Shown in pieces: positions 1 through 7,829 of a stretch of DNA of 64,000 bases. The translations under genes were made by a program, and so were the position numbers. Origin of the DNA: Actinomyces gaoshouyii (GTDB lineage: Bacteria; Actinomycetota; Actinomycetes; Actinomycetales; Actinomycetaceae); assembly GCF_002072175.1 (NCBI RefSeq), contig NZ_MVIV01000002.1:334743-398742 (forward strand), written 5' to 3'. Every line of letters starts with the position of its first letter. Positions within the stretch are counted from its first letter, which is position 1. Under the pieces are notes generated by a model. It was not told the origin of the DNA and did not search any database. It saw only the letters and a list, made by a program, of their open reading frames with translations.

Positions 1-615
1 AGCCTCGTAGGCGATGATCCCCAGGGCGTAGAGGTCGCCGGAGGGCTGGGCGGCATTGCCCATGGCCTGCTCGGGCGCCAGGTACTGGGCGGTGCCCATG
101 ACCATGCCGGTGGCGGTCATGGGCCGCTGGTGGGGGCCGGTGGAGATCCCGAAGTCGGTGAGCTTGGCCAGGCCCTCCCGGTTGATGAGGATGTTGGAGG
201 GCTTGACATCGCGGTGGACGACGCCGGAGTCGTGGACCACCTGGAGGGCGCGGGCCACCTGCGCGAGGATCGGCAGGATCTCCGCGGGCGCCATCGTGCC
301 CTTCTCCTCCAGGATGTCGGACAGGGCGCGGCCCTGCACGAGCTCCATGATGATCCAGCCCGAGCCCTTGCGCTCCCCGAAGTCCAGGACGACGGCGAGG
401 TTGGGGTGGCGCAGTCCCCGGGAGTTGGCGGCCTCCGCCCTCAGGCGGGACAGAAAGATCTCATCCCCGGTGAGCTCGGGGCGGAGGATCTTGGCGGCGA
501 CGATCCGACCTGAGTTGAGATCGGTGGCGCGCCAGACCTCCCCCATGCCGCCCAGGGCGATGCGCTCCAGGAGCTGATAGCGGCCCTGGAGCTCGAGCCC
601 CACCTGTGGGATCAC
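1..615 (-). CDS. pknA: Ser/Thr protein kinase, N-terminal part (PknA/PknB family), truncated by window edge
   Basis: Only the first 205 codons lie in the window; the 3' end runs off the left edge. The GTG start overlaps the pbpA stop by 4 nt (GTGA). The translation shows a Hanks-type kinase: glycine-rich loop LGGMGEVW at about residues 21-28, catalytic loop HRDVKPSN near 132, DFG near 152 and APE near 179. The usual actinobacterial order fhaA-fhaB-pstP-rodA-pbpA-pknA-pknB puts pknA directly after pbpA, which is why that symbol is used; the C-terminal half that would tell PknA from PknB is not visible. Expected role: phosphorylation of cell-division and wall-synthesis proteins, counteracted by the PstP phosphatase of the same operon. 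Confidence 0.92.
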   Translation of the reverse strand, partial: MIPQVGLELQGRYQLLERIALGGMGEVWRATDLNSGRIVAAKILRPELTGDEIFLSRLRAEAANSRGLRHPNLAVVLDFGERKGSGWIIMELVQGRALSDILEEKGTMAPAEILPILAQVARALQVVHDSGVVHRDVKPSNILINREGLAKLTDFGISTGPHQRPMTATGMVMGTAQYLAPEQAMGNAAQPSGDLYALGIIAYEA

Positions 616-2105
616 TGGTTCACCGCCGCGTCGATGACGGCGGCCGCGATCGGCCCCGCCTCCGAACCACCGGTGGCGGTGGGTGAGGTCTGCTGGCCGC
701 CGTCGATCACCACGGCCAGGGCGATGGATGGTTTGTTGATGTCCGTGCCGGCGAAGCCGACGAACCAGGTGACAGGGCCGCCCTCGTCGGAGCCGGTCTC
801 CGCGGTGCCGGTCTTGCCGGCGACCTGCACGCCGGCGACCTGCGCGGTGGTCCCGGTGCCGGAGGAGACGGCGTCCTGCATGAGGCCGGCGAGGGTCTTG
901 GCGGTCTTGGCGTCGATCGGGGTGCGGGCGACCTCGGGGCCCGTCGTCGAGACAACGGACAGATCGGCGTCCAGGGTGCGGGAGACCAGGTACGGCTTCA
1001 TCTGCTTGCCGTCATTGGCGACCGTGGCGGCCACCTGCGCCATCTGGAGGGGGGTGACGCGCACGGACTGCTGGCCGATCCCCGCCATGGCGGTCTCCGC
1101 GGCGGAGGAATTGGCCGGGTAGGTGGAGGCCGTCACCGGCAGGGGGAAGTCGTCCTTCGTGCCGAAGCCCCAGGCCTCGGCCTCCTTGGCCAGGGAGTCA
1201 TCGCCCACGTCCATGGCGAGCTGGGCGAAGGGCGTGTTGCAGGACTGCGCGAAGGCCGTGGACAGGGTCGCGGTGCCGTTGCCGCAGGACTCGCCCCGGT
1301 AGTTGGACAGCGAGTGGTTCGTGCCGGGCAGCGTGATCGAGTCCGGGGCGTCGAGGGAGGTGGAGGTGGTGACCTTGCCGGCGCGCAGCGCGGCCGAGGT
1401 GGTGAGGATCTTGAAGGTCGAGCCCGGGGGGTAGAGATCGCCGCCGGTCGCCCGGTTGACCAGTGGCTTGCCGGGGTCGGCAGAGTACTGGTCCCAGGCG
1501 GCGGATACGGTGGCGGCGTCGTGGGAGGCCAGTACATTGGGGTCGAAGGACGGGGAGGAGACGAGCGCCAGGACCGCCCCGGTGGACGGATCGAGCGCGA
1601 CGACCGCGCCGCGCCTGCCCCCCAGCGCGTTCGAGGCGGCCTGCTGGGCCTGGGCGTTGATGGTCAGGTCCACCGACCCCCCTTCCTGGGAGGTGCCGGT
1701 GATGAGGGCCTTCACCCGCGAGGAGAACAGGGAGGGGTCATCCCCGTTGAGCACCTCGTTCTCGGACTTCTCCATGCCGGTCAGTTCGGAGCGGATCGGC
1801 GAGGAGTAGCCGGTCACCTGCGCGTAGAGCGAGCCGGAGGAGTAGATGCGCTGGTAGGAGTAGACGTCGTCGGAGGGCTGCGAGGAGGCCACGGGGGAAC
1901 CGGCCACGAGGATCTGGCCGCGATGGGCCCCGAAGGCGGCGAAGGCCGCGCGCTGGTTGCGCCGGTCGGTGGTCAGACTGCCCTCGGAGGACTCCGATTC
2001 CCACAGCGCGGGGCGCGCGAAGCCCTGCACGCTGGTCACGGACACGGCCAGTGCGAGGAACATGATGGTCACGAGCATGGCGACCTGGTGGATCTGGCGG
2101 TTCAT
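612..2105 (-). CDS. pbpA: Class B penicillin-binding protein (PbpA-type transpeptidase)
   Basis: 497 aa. An N-terminal signal anchor (about residues 7-28) is followed by a short dimerisation region and a transpeptidase domain. All three active-site motifs are visible: STFK with the nucleophile Ser229, SCN at 288-290 and KTG at 431-433. It should cross-link peptidoglycan in the periplasm during growth or septation together with the SEDS polymerase encoded just upstream. The ATG overlaps the rodA stop by 4 nt (ATGA), and its own stop overlaps the kinase start, so translation is coupled on both sides. The length is typical of mycobacterial/actinobacterial PbpA. Confidence 0.95.
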   Translation of the reverse strand: MNRQIHQVAMLVTIMFLALAVSVTSVQGFARPALWESESSEGSLTTDRRNQRAAFAAFGAHRGQILVAGSPVASSQPSDDVYSYQRIYSSGSLYAQVTGYSSPIRSELTGMEKSENEVLNGDDPSLFSSRVKALITGTSQEGGSVDLTINAQAQQAASNALGGRRGAVVALDPSTGAVLALVSSPSFDPNVLASHDAATVSAAWDQYSADPGKPLVNRATGGDLYPPGSTFKILTTSAALRAGKVTTSTSLDAPDSITLPGTNHSLSNYRGESCGNGTATLSTAFAQSCNTPFAQLAMDVGDDSLAKEAEAWGFGTKDDFPLPVTASTYPANSSAAETAMAGIGQQSVRVTPLQMAQVAATVANDGKQMKPYLVSRTLDADLSVVSTTGPEVARTPIDAKTAKTLAGLMQDAVSSGTGTTAQVAGVQVAGKTGTAETGSDEGGPVTWFVGFAGTDINKPSIALAVVIDGGQQTSPTATGGSEAGPIAAAVIDAAVNQ

Positions 2106-3736
2106 GGCTGGAGTCCCTCCACTCTCGGCGTCCTCTGGGGAGCCGTACCGGTCGGGGCGCTGCCCTGCTGCTTGCTCACGCCGTCGGGCGGAGTGTCGAT
2201 GGTGATGTCCGGATCCTCGTCGAAGGAACGGCCTGTGCCCGACGGCGTGCCGGCCGGGCCGTCCGCACCGTGCATCTCATCGAAGTCGAAATCGGGGTCG
2301 AGGACGAGCTTGCGCAGGCCCACCGGCAACTCGGCGGTGTCGATGATGCGCGGCGCCGTCGATGGCGGTCGGCGGGCGGCATCGGATAGGCGCATGAGGA
2401 GCGCGAGGATCACCCAGTTCGCCACCAGGGAGGAACCGCCGTAGGCCAGGAACGGCATCGTCAGCCCCGTCAGCGGTATGAGGCGGGTGACGCCGCCGAC
2501 GACGACGAAGACCTGCAGCGCGATCGTGAAGGACAGGCCGGTGGCCAGGAGCTTGCCGAAGCCGTCGCGCAGGCTCATGGCGGTGCGCAGGCCGCGCTCG
2601 ATGAGCACGATGTACAGCACGAGGATCGCCAGGATGCCGGTCAGGCCCAGCTCCTCGCCGATGGAGGAGACGATGAAGTCGGAGTTCGCGAAGGGCACGA
2701 GCGTGGGGTAGCCCTTGCCCCAGCCCGAGCCCGTCAGCCCGCCCGAGGCCATCCCGAACAGGGCGTCGGGCAACTGGCGCGACGAGTGCTCGTAGACGTC
2801 CCGGTCCATGGCGTGCAGCCAGTTCTGGATGCGCGCCTGCACGTGGGACAGGTGCGTGGCGGCGAACCAGGCGGCGGGCACGAACAGGCCGGCGCCGATG
2901 AGCAGCCAGGAGGGCCGGTCCGTGGCCACGTACAGGGTGACGACGAACAGCCCGAACAGGAGCAGGGAGGTGCCCAGGTCGCTCTGGGCGACGAGCACCA
3001 TGATGCTAACCCCCCACACGATGAGCAGCGGCACGAGGTGGCGGGCCCGGGGCAGATTGATCCCCATGACCCGGCGCCCCGCCAGGGCGAGGTTGTCGCG
3101 GTTGGCCACGAGGAAGGAGGCGAAGAAGACCGCGAGGAGCACCTTGGTGAGCTCGGCCGGCTGGAAGGACATGGGGCCGAGCCGGATCCAGATCCTCGCG
3201 CCGTTGATCTGCACGCCCAGGAATGGGATGAACGGCAGGATGAGGAAGACCAGGCCCGCGACCATCGCCGACCAGTCCCACCGGCGCAGGACGCGGTAGT
3301 CGGGGATCATGAGCACCGCGCAGAACAGGGCGATGCCCAGGCCCGTCCAGATCGCCTGGCGCGGCCCGACGTAGTACTGCCAGGCCTCGAGGATCTTGTA
3401 GGACATGTCGAGACGGGAGATCATCGCCAGGCCGATGCCGTTGAGCGCGATGGCGGTGGGCAGGATGACGGGGTCGGCCCAAGGGGCTTTCCACCGCACC
3501 CACAGGTGCACGATGATGCCGATGAGCACGAGGGCCCCGCCGAGCAGGAGGGCCTGGGCCGGGGAGGCGCCGGTGCGGTTGAGGGCGGTGAGGACGAAGC
3601 CACTCAGGCCGATGATGACGGCGACGACGATGAGCGCGGCCTCCGCCCAGCGTCCCGTGGTGCGTCGCGCGCCCAGGGGGCTGGCGGGGGGCGCGCTCAT
3701 CGGTTGGCTCTCGGGCCCGCGGGATCGGAAGCGCAC
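2102..3736 (-). CDS. rodA: SEDS-family peptidoglycan polymerase (RodA/FtsW)
   Basis: 544 aa polytopic membrane protein with about ten or more hydrophobic segments between residues 25 and 440. The C-terminal SEDS signature is present (GLTMPFLAYGGSSLVANW). It is expected to polymerise lipid II glycan strands with the class B PBP encoded next. The start used is GTG at 3736, 4 nt after the pstP stop; an in-frame ATG 12 codons later (MSAPPASP) is an alternative. The roughly 100-residue hydrophilic C-terminal tail rich in Asp, Pro and Thr could carry phosphorylation sites for the operon kinases (inference). Confidence 0.95.
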   Translation of the reverse strand: MRFRSRGPESQPMSAPPASPLGARRTTGRWAEAALIVVAVIIGLSGFVLTALNRTGASPAQALLLGGALVLIGIIVHLWVRWKAPWADPVILPTAIALNGIGLAMISRLDMSYKILEAWQYYVGPRQAIWTGLGIALFCAVLMIPDYRVLRRWDWSAMVAGLVFLILPFIPFLGVQINGARIWIRLGPMSFQPAELTKVLLAVFFASFLVANRDNLALAGRRVMGINLPRARHLVPLLIVWGVSIMVLVAQSDLGTSLLLFGLFVVTLYVATDRPSWLLIGAGLFVPAAWFAATHLSHVQARIQNWLHAMDRDVYEHSSRQLPDALFGMASGGLTGSGWGKGYPTLVPFANSDFIVSSIGEELGLTGILAILVLYIVLIERGLRTAMSLRDGFGKLLATGLSFTIALQVFVVVGGVTRLIPLTGLTMPFLAYGGSSLVANWVILALLMRLSDAARRPPSTAPRIIDTAELPVGLRKLVLDPDFDFDEMHGADGPAGTPSGTGRSFDEDPDITIDTPPDGVSKQQGSAPTGTAPQRTPRVEGLQP

Positions 3737-3740
3737 GTGA

Positions 3741-5195
3741 TCACCCCTGCGCGGTCGCCGATGGTGTGGGCGGGGCGGGGGGCGTGGCGCTGGGCGCGGG
3801 CGTCGCTGAGCCGCTGGCGGTGGGTGTCGCCGGGAGGACGGTCGCGGCGGTTACCGTCTGGGAGACGTAGGCGCGGGCCTCCTCCAGCGAGTCCTTGGCA
3901 ACCGTGCCGGCGAGCCGGGACCGCATCTCCGCGGTGAGGGTGTCCACCGGTGGAACGTCATAGGTCTCGACGACGTGGCTCAGGTGGATGGGACCCACAG
4001 ACTGCGGGATCCCCTGGTAGATGGCGATCTGTTCCTGACCGTTGGCCGGGGCGGTGGTCACGTAGTACTGCCGCTGCGTCCACATGTACCCCAGGTCGAG
4101 GGCCGCAGCCAGGGCGATGAACAGGATGAGGGAGGCGACCAGTGAGCGGCGGCTGCGACGGCGCTGGGCCTCGGCGCGCTCGGCCTGCTTGGCGGCCTCC
4201 TCGGCGACGAGCTCGCGCTCGGAACGGCTGGCCTCCTTACCGGCCTTCGGATCGAGGCCCGCCACGAGGGCGGCGGCCTTGGCGGCCGGGGTGTCGGCGG
4301 AGCCCGGCGCGGGGCGCGCCGCGCTATCGGCGCCCTCGTCCTCCTCGCCCTCCTCCCCGGGCCCGGCGTCGGCCGGGGTTCCGGCGCTCTTGGCGCGGGC
4401 CGCGGCGGCCAGGGCGCGCCGGTTGGCGGCCGAGCCGACGACCTGGGCGTCGGACTGGGGCGACTCGTCGTCGTCGACGATATCGACGACGACGACGGTG
4501 ACATTGTCCGGGCCGCCGGCGCGCAGTGCCAGATCGATGAGCTGGTCGGCGGCCATCCCCGGCTCGGGGATCGAGGTGAGGACCTCGCCGATAGTCTCAG
4601 CGGTGACCGGGCCGCACAGTCCGTCGGAGCACAGGAGCCAGCGGTCCCCGGGGACCGCCTCGCGGATCGATTCGTCGAGCTGGACGTCGCCCTCGGCGTC
4701 GCCCAGAACGCGCAGCAGGACGGAGCGCTGGGGGTGCCGGCGCGCCTGCTCGCGGGTGAGGCGGCCGGACTCCACGAGGTACTCCACGAAGGTGTGGTCG
4801 GTGGTGACCTGGGTGAACTCGCCGTCGCGCAGGAGGTAGGCGCGCGAGTCCCCGACGTGGACCATGGCGAGCTTGTTGCCGGAGCGCATGAGGCCCACGC
4901 AGGTGGTGCCCAGTCCTGACAGCTCGGGGTCGGAGGCGGAGCGGTCGATGAGTTCGGCATGGGCGTCCTGAACCGCTGAGCGCAGGAGGCTGAGGAGCTC
5001 GCCGGCCTGGTGGGAGTCGGCGTCGAGGGGCGCCAGGTGCTCGATGGCGACCGCCGAGGCGATGTCCCCGCCGGCCGGGCCGCCCATGCCGTCGCACAGG
5101 ACGCACAGGTGGGGGCCCGCGTAGGCGGAGTCCTGGTTGGACTGCCTCACGAGTCCGATATCGCTCCGGGCGGCGTAGCGCAGGGAGATCGTCAT
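3741..5195 (-). CDS. pstP: PP2C-family Ser/Thr phosphatase (PstP)
   Basis: 484 aa counted from the ATG at 5195 (MTISLRYAARSDIGLVRQSN). That ATG overlaps the fhaB stop by 4 nt; the reading frame stays open about 40 codons further upstream but this is not needed. PP2C motifs: SNQDS, LCDGMGG and GGPDNVTVVVVDI, with metal-binding aspartates. A charged Ala/Glu-rich linker leads to one membrane segment (SLVASLILFIALAAALDLGY) and an extracytoplasmic tail ending in an Ala/Pro/Ser/Thr-rich stretch. It is the expected antagonist of the kinases of this operon. Fourth gene from the 3' end in the order fhaA, fhaB, pstP, rodA, pbpA, kinase. Confidence 0.95.
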   Translation of the reverse strand: MTISLRYAARSDIGLVRQSNQDSAYAGPHLCVLCDGMGGPAGGDIASAVAIEHLAPLDADSHQAGELLSLLRSAVQDAHAELIDRSASDPELSGLGTTCVGLMRSGNKLAMVHVGDSRAYLLRDGEFTQVTTDHTFVEYLVESGRLTREQARRHPQRSVLLRVLGDAEGDVQLDESIREAVPGDRWLLCSDGLCGPVTAETIGEVLTSIPEPGMAADQLIDLALRAGGPDNVTVVVVDIVDDDESPQSDAQVVGSAANRRALAAAARAKSAGTPADAGPGEEGEEDEGADSAARPAPGSADTPAAKAAALVAGLDPKAGKEASRSERELVAEEAAKQAERAEAQRRRSRRSLVASLILFIALAAALDLGYMWTQRQYYVTTAPANGQEQIAIYQGIPQSVGPIHLSHVVETYDVPPVDTLTAEMRSRLAGTVAKDSLEEARAYVSQTVTAATVLPATPTASGSATPAPSATPPAPPTPSATAQG

Positions 5196-5689
5196 GGGCG
5201 CAACTCCAAGGTGGTCTGACCGATCTTCACGGGCACGCCGATCGGCAGCTCGACGGCCCCGTGCACCGAGCGCCCGCCCAGCATGGTGCCGTTCGTGGAG
5301 CCCAAGTCCTCCAGCCACCAGGACCCGTCCTTGGGGAAGACGCGGGCGTGGCGGCTGGAGGCGTAGGAGTCATCGAGCACGAGGGTTGATGACGGCGATC
5401 GGCCGATGATGATCGACGAGGGGGAGAGGGGAACGGTGGAGCCGGCGAGCGGCCCCTCGGTGATGATGAGGCGGCGGGCGTCGTTGCGCCTGGGCGGCGC
5501 GGGCGGGGCCTGAGGGGCGAGCTGGCCCTGCCCCCGCTGCGCGCGGGGAGCGGAGGGGAGCGCGCGCCCGGGGCGCCCGATCGGGATATCGGCCATGTCG
5601 CGCTTCAGGACGCGGATGACGAGATATACGAAAACCCACAGCAGGACGATGAACCCCAGTCGCAGAGCAGTGAAGGCCAACTGGCTCAA
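5192..5689 (-). CDS. fhaB: FHA-domain membrane protein FhaB (FipA)
   Basis: 165 aa. An N-terminal transmembrane helix (about residues 8-26, LGFIVLLWVFVYLVIRVLKR) is followed by a Pro/Arg linker and a C-terminal FHA domain. Phosphothreonine-binding motifs are visible: IIGRSPSSTLVLDD, SSRHARVF and LGSTNGTMLGG. It reads phosphothreonines made by the operon kinases and links them to the division or elongation machinery. The start is a TTG at 5689 that overlaps the fhaA stop (TTGA); no better start precedes the membrane helix, so the rare codon is probably real. Confidence 0.93.
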   Translation of the reverse strand: MSQLAFTALRLGFIVLLWVFVYLVIRVLKRDMADIPIGRPGRALPSAPRAQRGQGQLAPQAPPAPPRRNDARRLIITEGPLAGSTVPLSPSSIIIGRSPSSTLVLDDSYASSRHARVFPKDGSWWLEDLGSTNGTMLGGRSVHGAVELPIGVPVKIGQTTLELRP

Positions 5690-6408
5690 GTGGCCGCTCC
5701 TACGGGTGACGGCGCCTGGTCGGCGCTCTGCGACCCGTCCCAGAACATGATCCGGGTGCGGCCGATCGTCAGCGTGTTGCCGTCCAGGAGGGTGGCGGCG
5801 TCGACCCTGTGGCCCTCGACGAAGGTGCCGTTGGTCGAACCGAGATCGGTGGCGATGGCATGACCCTGGGTCAGGCGGATCTCCAGGTGGCGGCGGGAGA
5901 CGCCGGAGTCATCGACGATGATGTCCGCTTCGCTGCCGCGGCCGATGACCGTGACCTGTCCGGTGAGCAGGTAGCGCTGGCCGTCGATATCGAGGATCGG
6001 TTGGGTCGGCGACGGCGTGGCGACCGGGGTGGAGGCGCCGCGGCGCGTGGAGGAGTCGATCTCGATGGCCGAGGCCGTGAGGGCGGAGTCGGAGGCGAAC
6101 ACGACCTCCACGGGCCCGACGAAGGAGTAGCCCTGCTCGGCGGCGTGGGACGTGGCGACGTCGATGAGCTGGTGGGCCATCTCCTCCTCGCTCCAGGCGC
6201 GGACTTGCTCGATGGCGGTGGCGGGGAGCCGGACGCGGAAGTGGTTGGGAACCACGGAGCGGTCGCGCGCGAATGAGGCGGCCCGCTTGTCCATCGTCTC
6301 GCGGATCTTGGAGGCGATCTCGATCGGCTCGATGTCGTCCCCCAGCCGTGACATGGCACGGTTGGTGACGCTCCCTACGCCCTTCTCGAGCTTGTCCAGG
6401 AAACCCAT
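5686..6408 (-). CDS. fhaA: FHA-domain protein FhaA (DUF3662 + FHA)
   Basis: 240 aa from the ATG at 6408, which has a GGGAGG ribosome-binding site about 7 nt upstream; a longer open frame upstream is not needed. Residues 1-115 match the N-terminal DUF3662 region of FhaA (GFLDKLEKGVGSVTNRAMSR). The C-terminal 90 residues form an FHA domain (VIGRGSEADIIVDDSGVSRRHLEI, LGSTNGTFVEGHRV, written here in two parts). In mycobacteria FhaA binds the phosphorylated pseudokinase of MurJ and restrains wall synthesis. First gene of the six-gene operon. The spacer to the divergent tRNA-Leu (6409-6640) probably holds its promoter; TACGAT on the minus strand at 6472-6477 is a possible -10. Confidence 0.93.
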   Translation of the reverse strand: MGFLDKLEKGVGSVTNRAMSRLGDDIEPIEIASKIRETMDKRAASFARDRSVVPNHFRVRLPATAIEQVRAWSEEEMAHQLIDVATSHAAEQGYSFVGPVEVVFASDSALTASAIEIDSSTRRGASTPVATPSPTQPILDIDGQRYLLTGQVTVIGRGSEADIIVDDSGVSRRHLEIRLTQGHAIATDLGSTNGTFVEGHRVDAATLLDGNTLTIGRTRIMFWDGSQSADQAPSPVGAAT

Positions 6409-6595
6409 GGACTCAACCTCCCTGTGTGGGGACCGTGCCCGGCCGCATGAGACCGGGTTCTCTCCGCGTCCATCGTAACCGCTGATCCGGTGCGAGCCGA
6501 GTGGGGTGCGTTGCAAGACGGTCGACATTCGCGGGGCGGTGCTCCCTGTGGAGGAGCCGGGTGACTGGTGTCACTTCCGAGGGGGAGGTCCTCAA

Positions 6596-6626
6596 TTGGA
6601 CTCCGGGGGCGCCCAGCGGCTATCGT
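6596..6626 (+). promoter_or_regulatory. Candidate promoter of tRNA-Leu
   Basis: TTGGAC at 6596-6601 and TATCGT at 6621-6626, 19 nt apart, end 14 nt before the mature tRNA. The spacing is longer than ideal, so this is tentative. Confidence 0.4.
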
Positions 6627-6640
6627 CTCTCTCGCTTCTC

Positions 6641-6724
6641 GCGCGAGTGGCGGAATTGGTAGACGCGCACGGTTCAGGTCCGTGTGATCTCACGATCATG
6701 GGGGTTCGAGTCCCCCCTCGCGCA
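6641..6724 (+). tRNA. tRNA-Leu (anticodon CAG)
   Basis: 84 nt. Acceptor stem GCGCGAG (6641-6647) pairs with CTCGCGC (6717-6723) and A6724 is the discriminator. The anticodon stem CACGG/CCGTG encloses the loop TTCAGGT, giving CAG. A long variable arm, as expected for Leu, and the T-arm GGTTCGAGTCC are present. The CCA end is not encoded (ACCG follows). It serves CUG, the main Leu codon of such a GC-rich genome. Confidence 0.96.
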
Positions 6725-6738
6725 CCGAATGCGGTGCG

Positions 6739-6762
6739 GGCCCGGTCCAGATGGACCGGGCC
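6739..6762 (+). terminator. Hairpin terminator after tRNA-Leu
   Basis: Perfect 10-bp stem GGCCCGGTCC / GGACCGGGCC with a 4-nt loop, 14 nt after the tRNA, followed by a weakly T-rich stretch (TTCGTCGT). Confidence 0.8.
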
Positions 6763-6848
6763 TTCGTCGTCGTAGTGGTGATCCCGGTTGTCCCGGCCGC
6801 TGGCTGCCCCGCGGTTCGGCGGGGTGGGGGACGGCGGCCACGTGCGGC

Positions 6849-7364
6849 TCAGGCGCGGCGTCGGCGCTCGCCGAGGCGGGCGACCATGAGGCCGACGGCT
6901 GCTCCGCACCAGGAGCCGATGGCGTTCTGGGCGACGTTGGCCAGGCTCGGCCTGCGCTCCAGGGCGGGGATGAGTGCCTGGGCGAGCTCCGCGCCCGTTC
7001 CGATGAGGCAGCCCAGCAGTGCCCACGCCCACCAGGGCACCCTCGGCCAGGCCAGCGTGAGGATCGCCGTCAAGGGCGCCAGCATGACGAGGTTGAGAAC
7101 GACGTCCTTGCCCGCCTCGCTCAGGAAGAACGGGCCGAGGAGGTCCTTCGTGGAGGCGATATCCCCTCCCGAGGGCCAGAGCACCGCCATGAGCACCGCG
7201 ATCCCGTATAGCACCGCCAGAGCTCTCGCCGTCCTCCGGCGGGGGCCGAGGCGGTGGGTGTGCCCGGGCGTGGTGAGCTGATCAGGCCCGAGGAGGGGGA
7301 GCCCCTCGGCGGAGTCCGGATCGATGGTGCTGGGCGCTCTGACACGGGAGGAGTGCGAGGTCAT
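6849..7364 (-). CDS. VanZ-like family membrane protein
   Basis: 171 aa from the ATG at 7364; a longer open frame upstream would run into repeat DNA and is rejected. About four hydrophobic segments are seen, and the C-terminal half fits the VanZ pattern (KDVVLNLVMLAPL, a Glu in GAELAQALIP, then SLANVAQNAIGSWCGAAVG). VanZ was named for teicoplanin resistance but most homologues have no known role; no glycopeptide-resistance genes are nearby. It stands alone between the tRNA-Leu terminator and the repeat cluster at 7457-7578. Confidence 0.75.
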   Translation of the reverse strand: MTSHSSRVRAPSTIDPDSAEGLPLLGPDQLTTPGHTHRLGPRRRTARALAVLYGIAVLMAVLWPSGGDIASTKDLLGPFFLSEAGKDVVLNLVMLAPLTAILTLAWPRVPWWAWALLGCLIGTGAELAQALIPALERRPSLANVAQNAIGSWCGAAVGLMVARLGERRRRA

Positions 7365-7456
7365 GGGGGCGGGCACGCCTCTCAGCGTAGGTGCGGGACG
7401 GGACGGGTGTTGAGACCGCAGCGGCTCGAAATGATCACGAGGCCGGGTGATCGGCG

Positions 7457-7578
7457 CGAGACCGGTCGATATCAGGAGCGAGACCGGTCTGCTATCCACA
7501 GGCCCTCCCCGCCCCCGCAAGGGCTAGGAGGGCCTGTGGAGGACCGACCGGTCTCGATCGTCATTTCGACCGGTCTCG
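7457..7578. repeat. GACCGGTC repeat locus 1: two 22-bp-phased pairs in inverted orientation around a hairpin
   Basis: CGAGACCGGTC occurs at 7457-7467 and 7479-7489, and its reverse complement at 7546-7556 and 7568-7578; both pairs are exactly 22 bp apart. Between the pairs lies a perfect 13-bp inverted repeat, CCACAGGCCCTCC (7496-7508) and GGAGGGCCTGTGG (7527-7539), around an 18-nt loop. It sits in the non-coding gap between the ybdD-type gene and the VanZ-like gene, both on the minus strand. Confidence 0.9.
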
Positions 7579-7597
7579 GCGTGGTGGGGCCCGGGGA

Positions 7598-7810
7598 TCA
7601 GCAGCAGCCGGTCTCGATGCTCTGCTCGGCGAGCTCGCGGCGGGCGCGCCAGTACTCCCTCTCGCTCATCGGTTCGTGATCCGGATGCTCGCGCCGGTGA
7701 CGGGCGATGTAGCGCTCGTACCCGGATTCGCCGGTGAAGTCCCGCCACATGGCGCGCGCCTGGCGCAAGCCGTTGGGGAGCCCCGTCAGGGCGCGAGTCA
7801 TCCGAGTCAT
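7598..7810 (-). CDS. YbdD/YjiX family small protein
   Basis: 70 aa. It matches the short YbdD/YjiX family (DUF466) that almost always accompanies CstA: the core GYERYIARHRREHPDHEPMS, then EYWRARR, and a C-terminal Cys-Cys pair. It begins 20 nt after the cstA stop on the same strand, so the two are very likely co-transcribed. In enterobacteria the partner is needed for full activity of the CstA/BtsT transporter; the same role is inferred here. Confidence 0.88.
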   Translation of the reverse strand: MTRMTRALTGLPNGLRQARAMWRDFTGESGYERYIARHRREHPDHEPMSEREYWRARRELAEQSIETGCC

Positions 7811-7829
7811 CTCCTTCTCCAGCCGGTTG

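Noticed and set aside
6849..7364. Glycopeptide-resistance locus because of the VanZ-like gene
   Set aside because: VanZ-like proteins are common without resistance; no vanHAX or vanRS genes are present.
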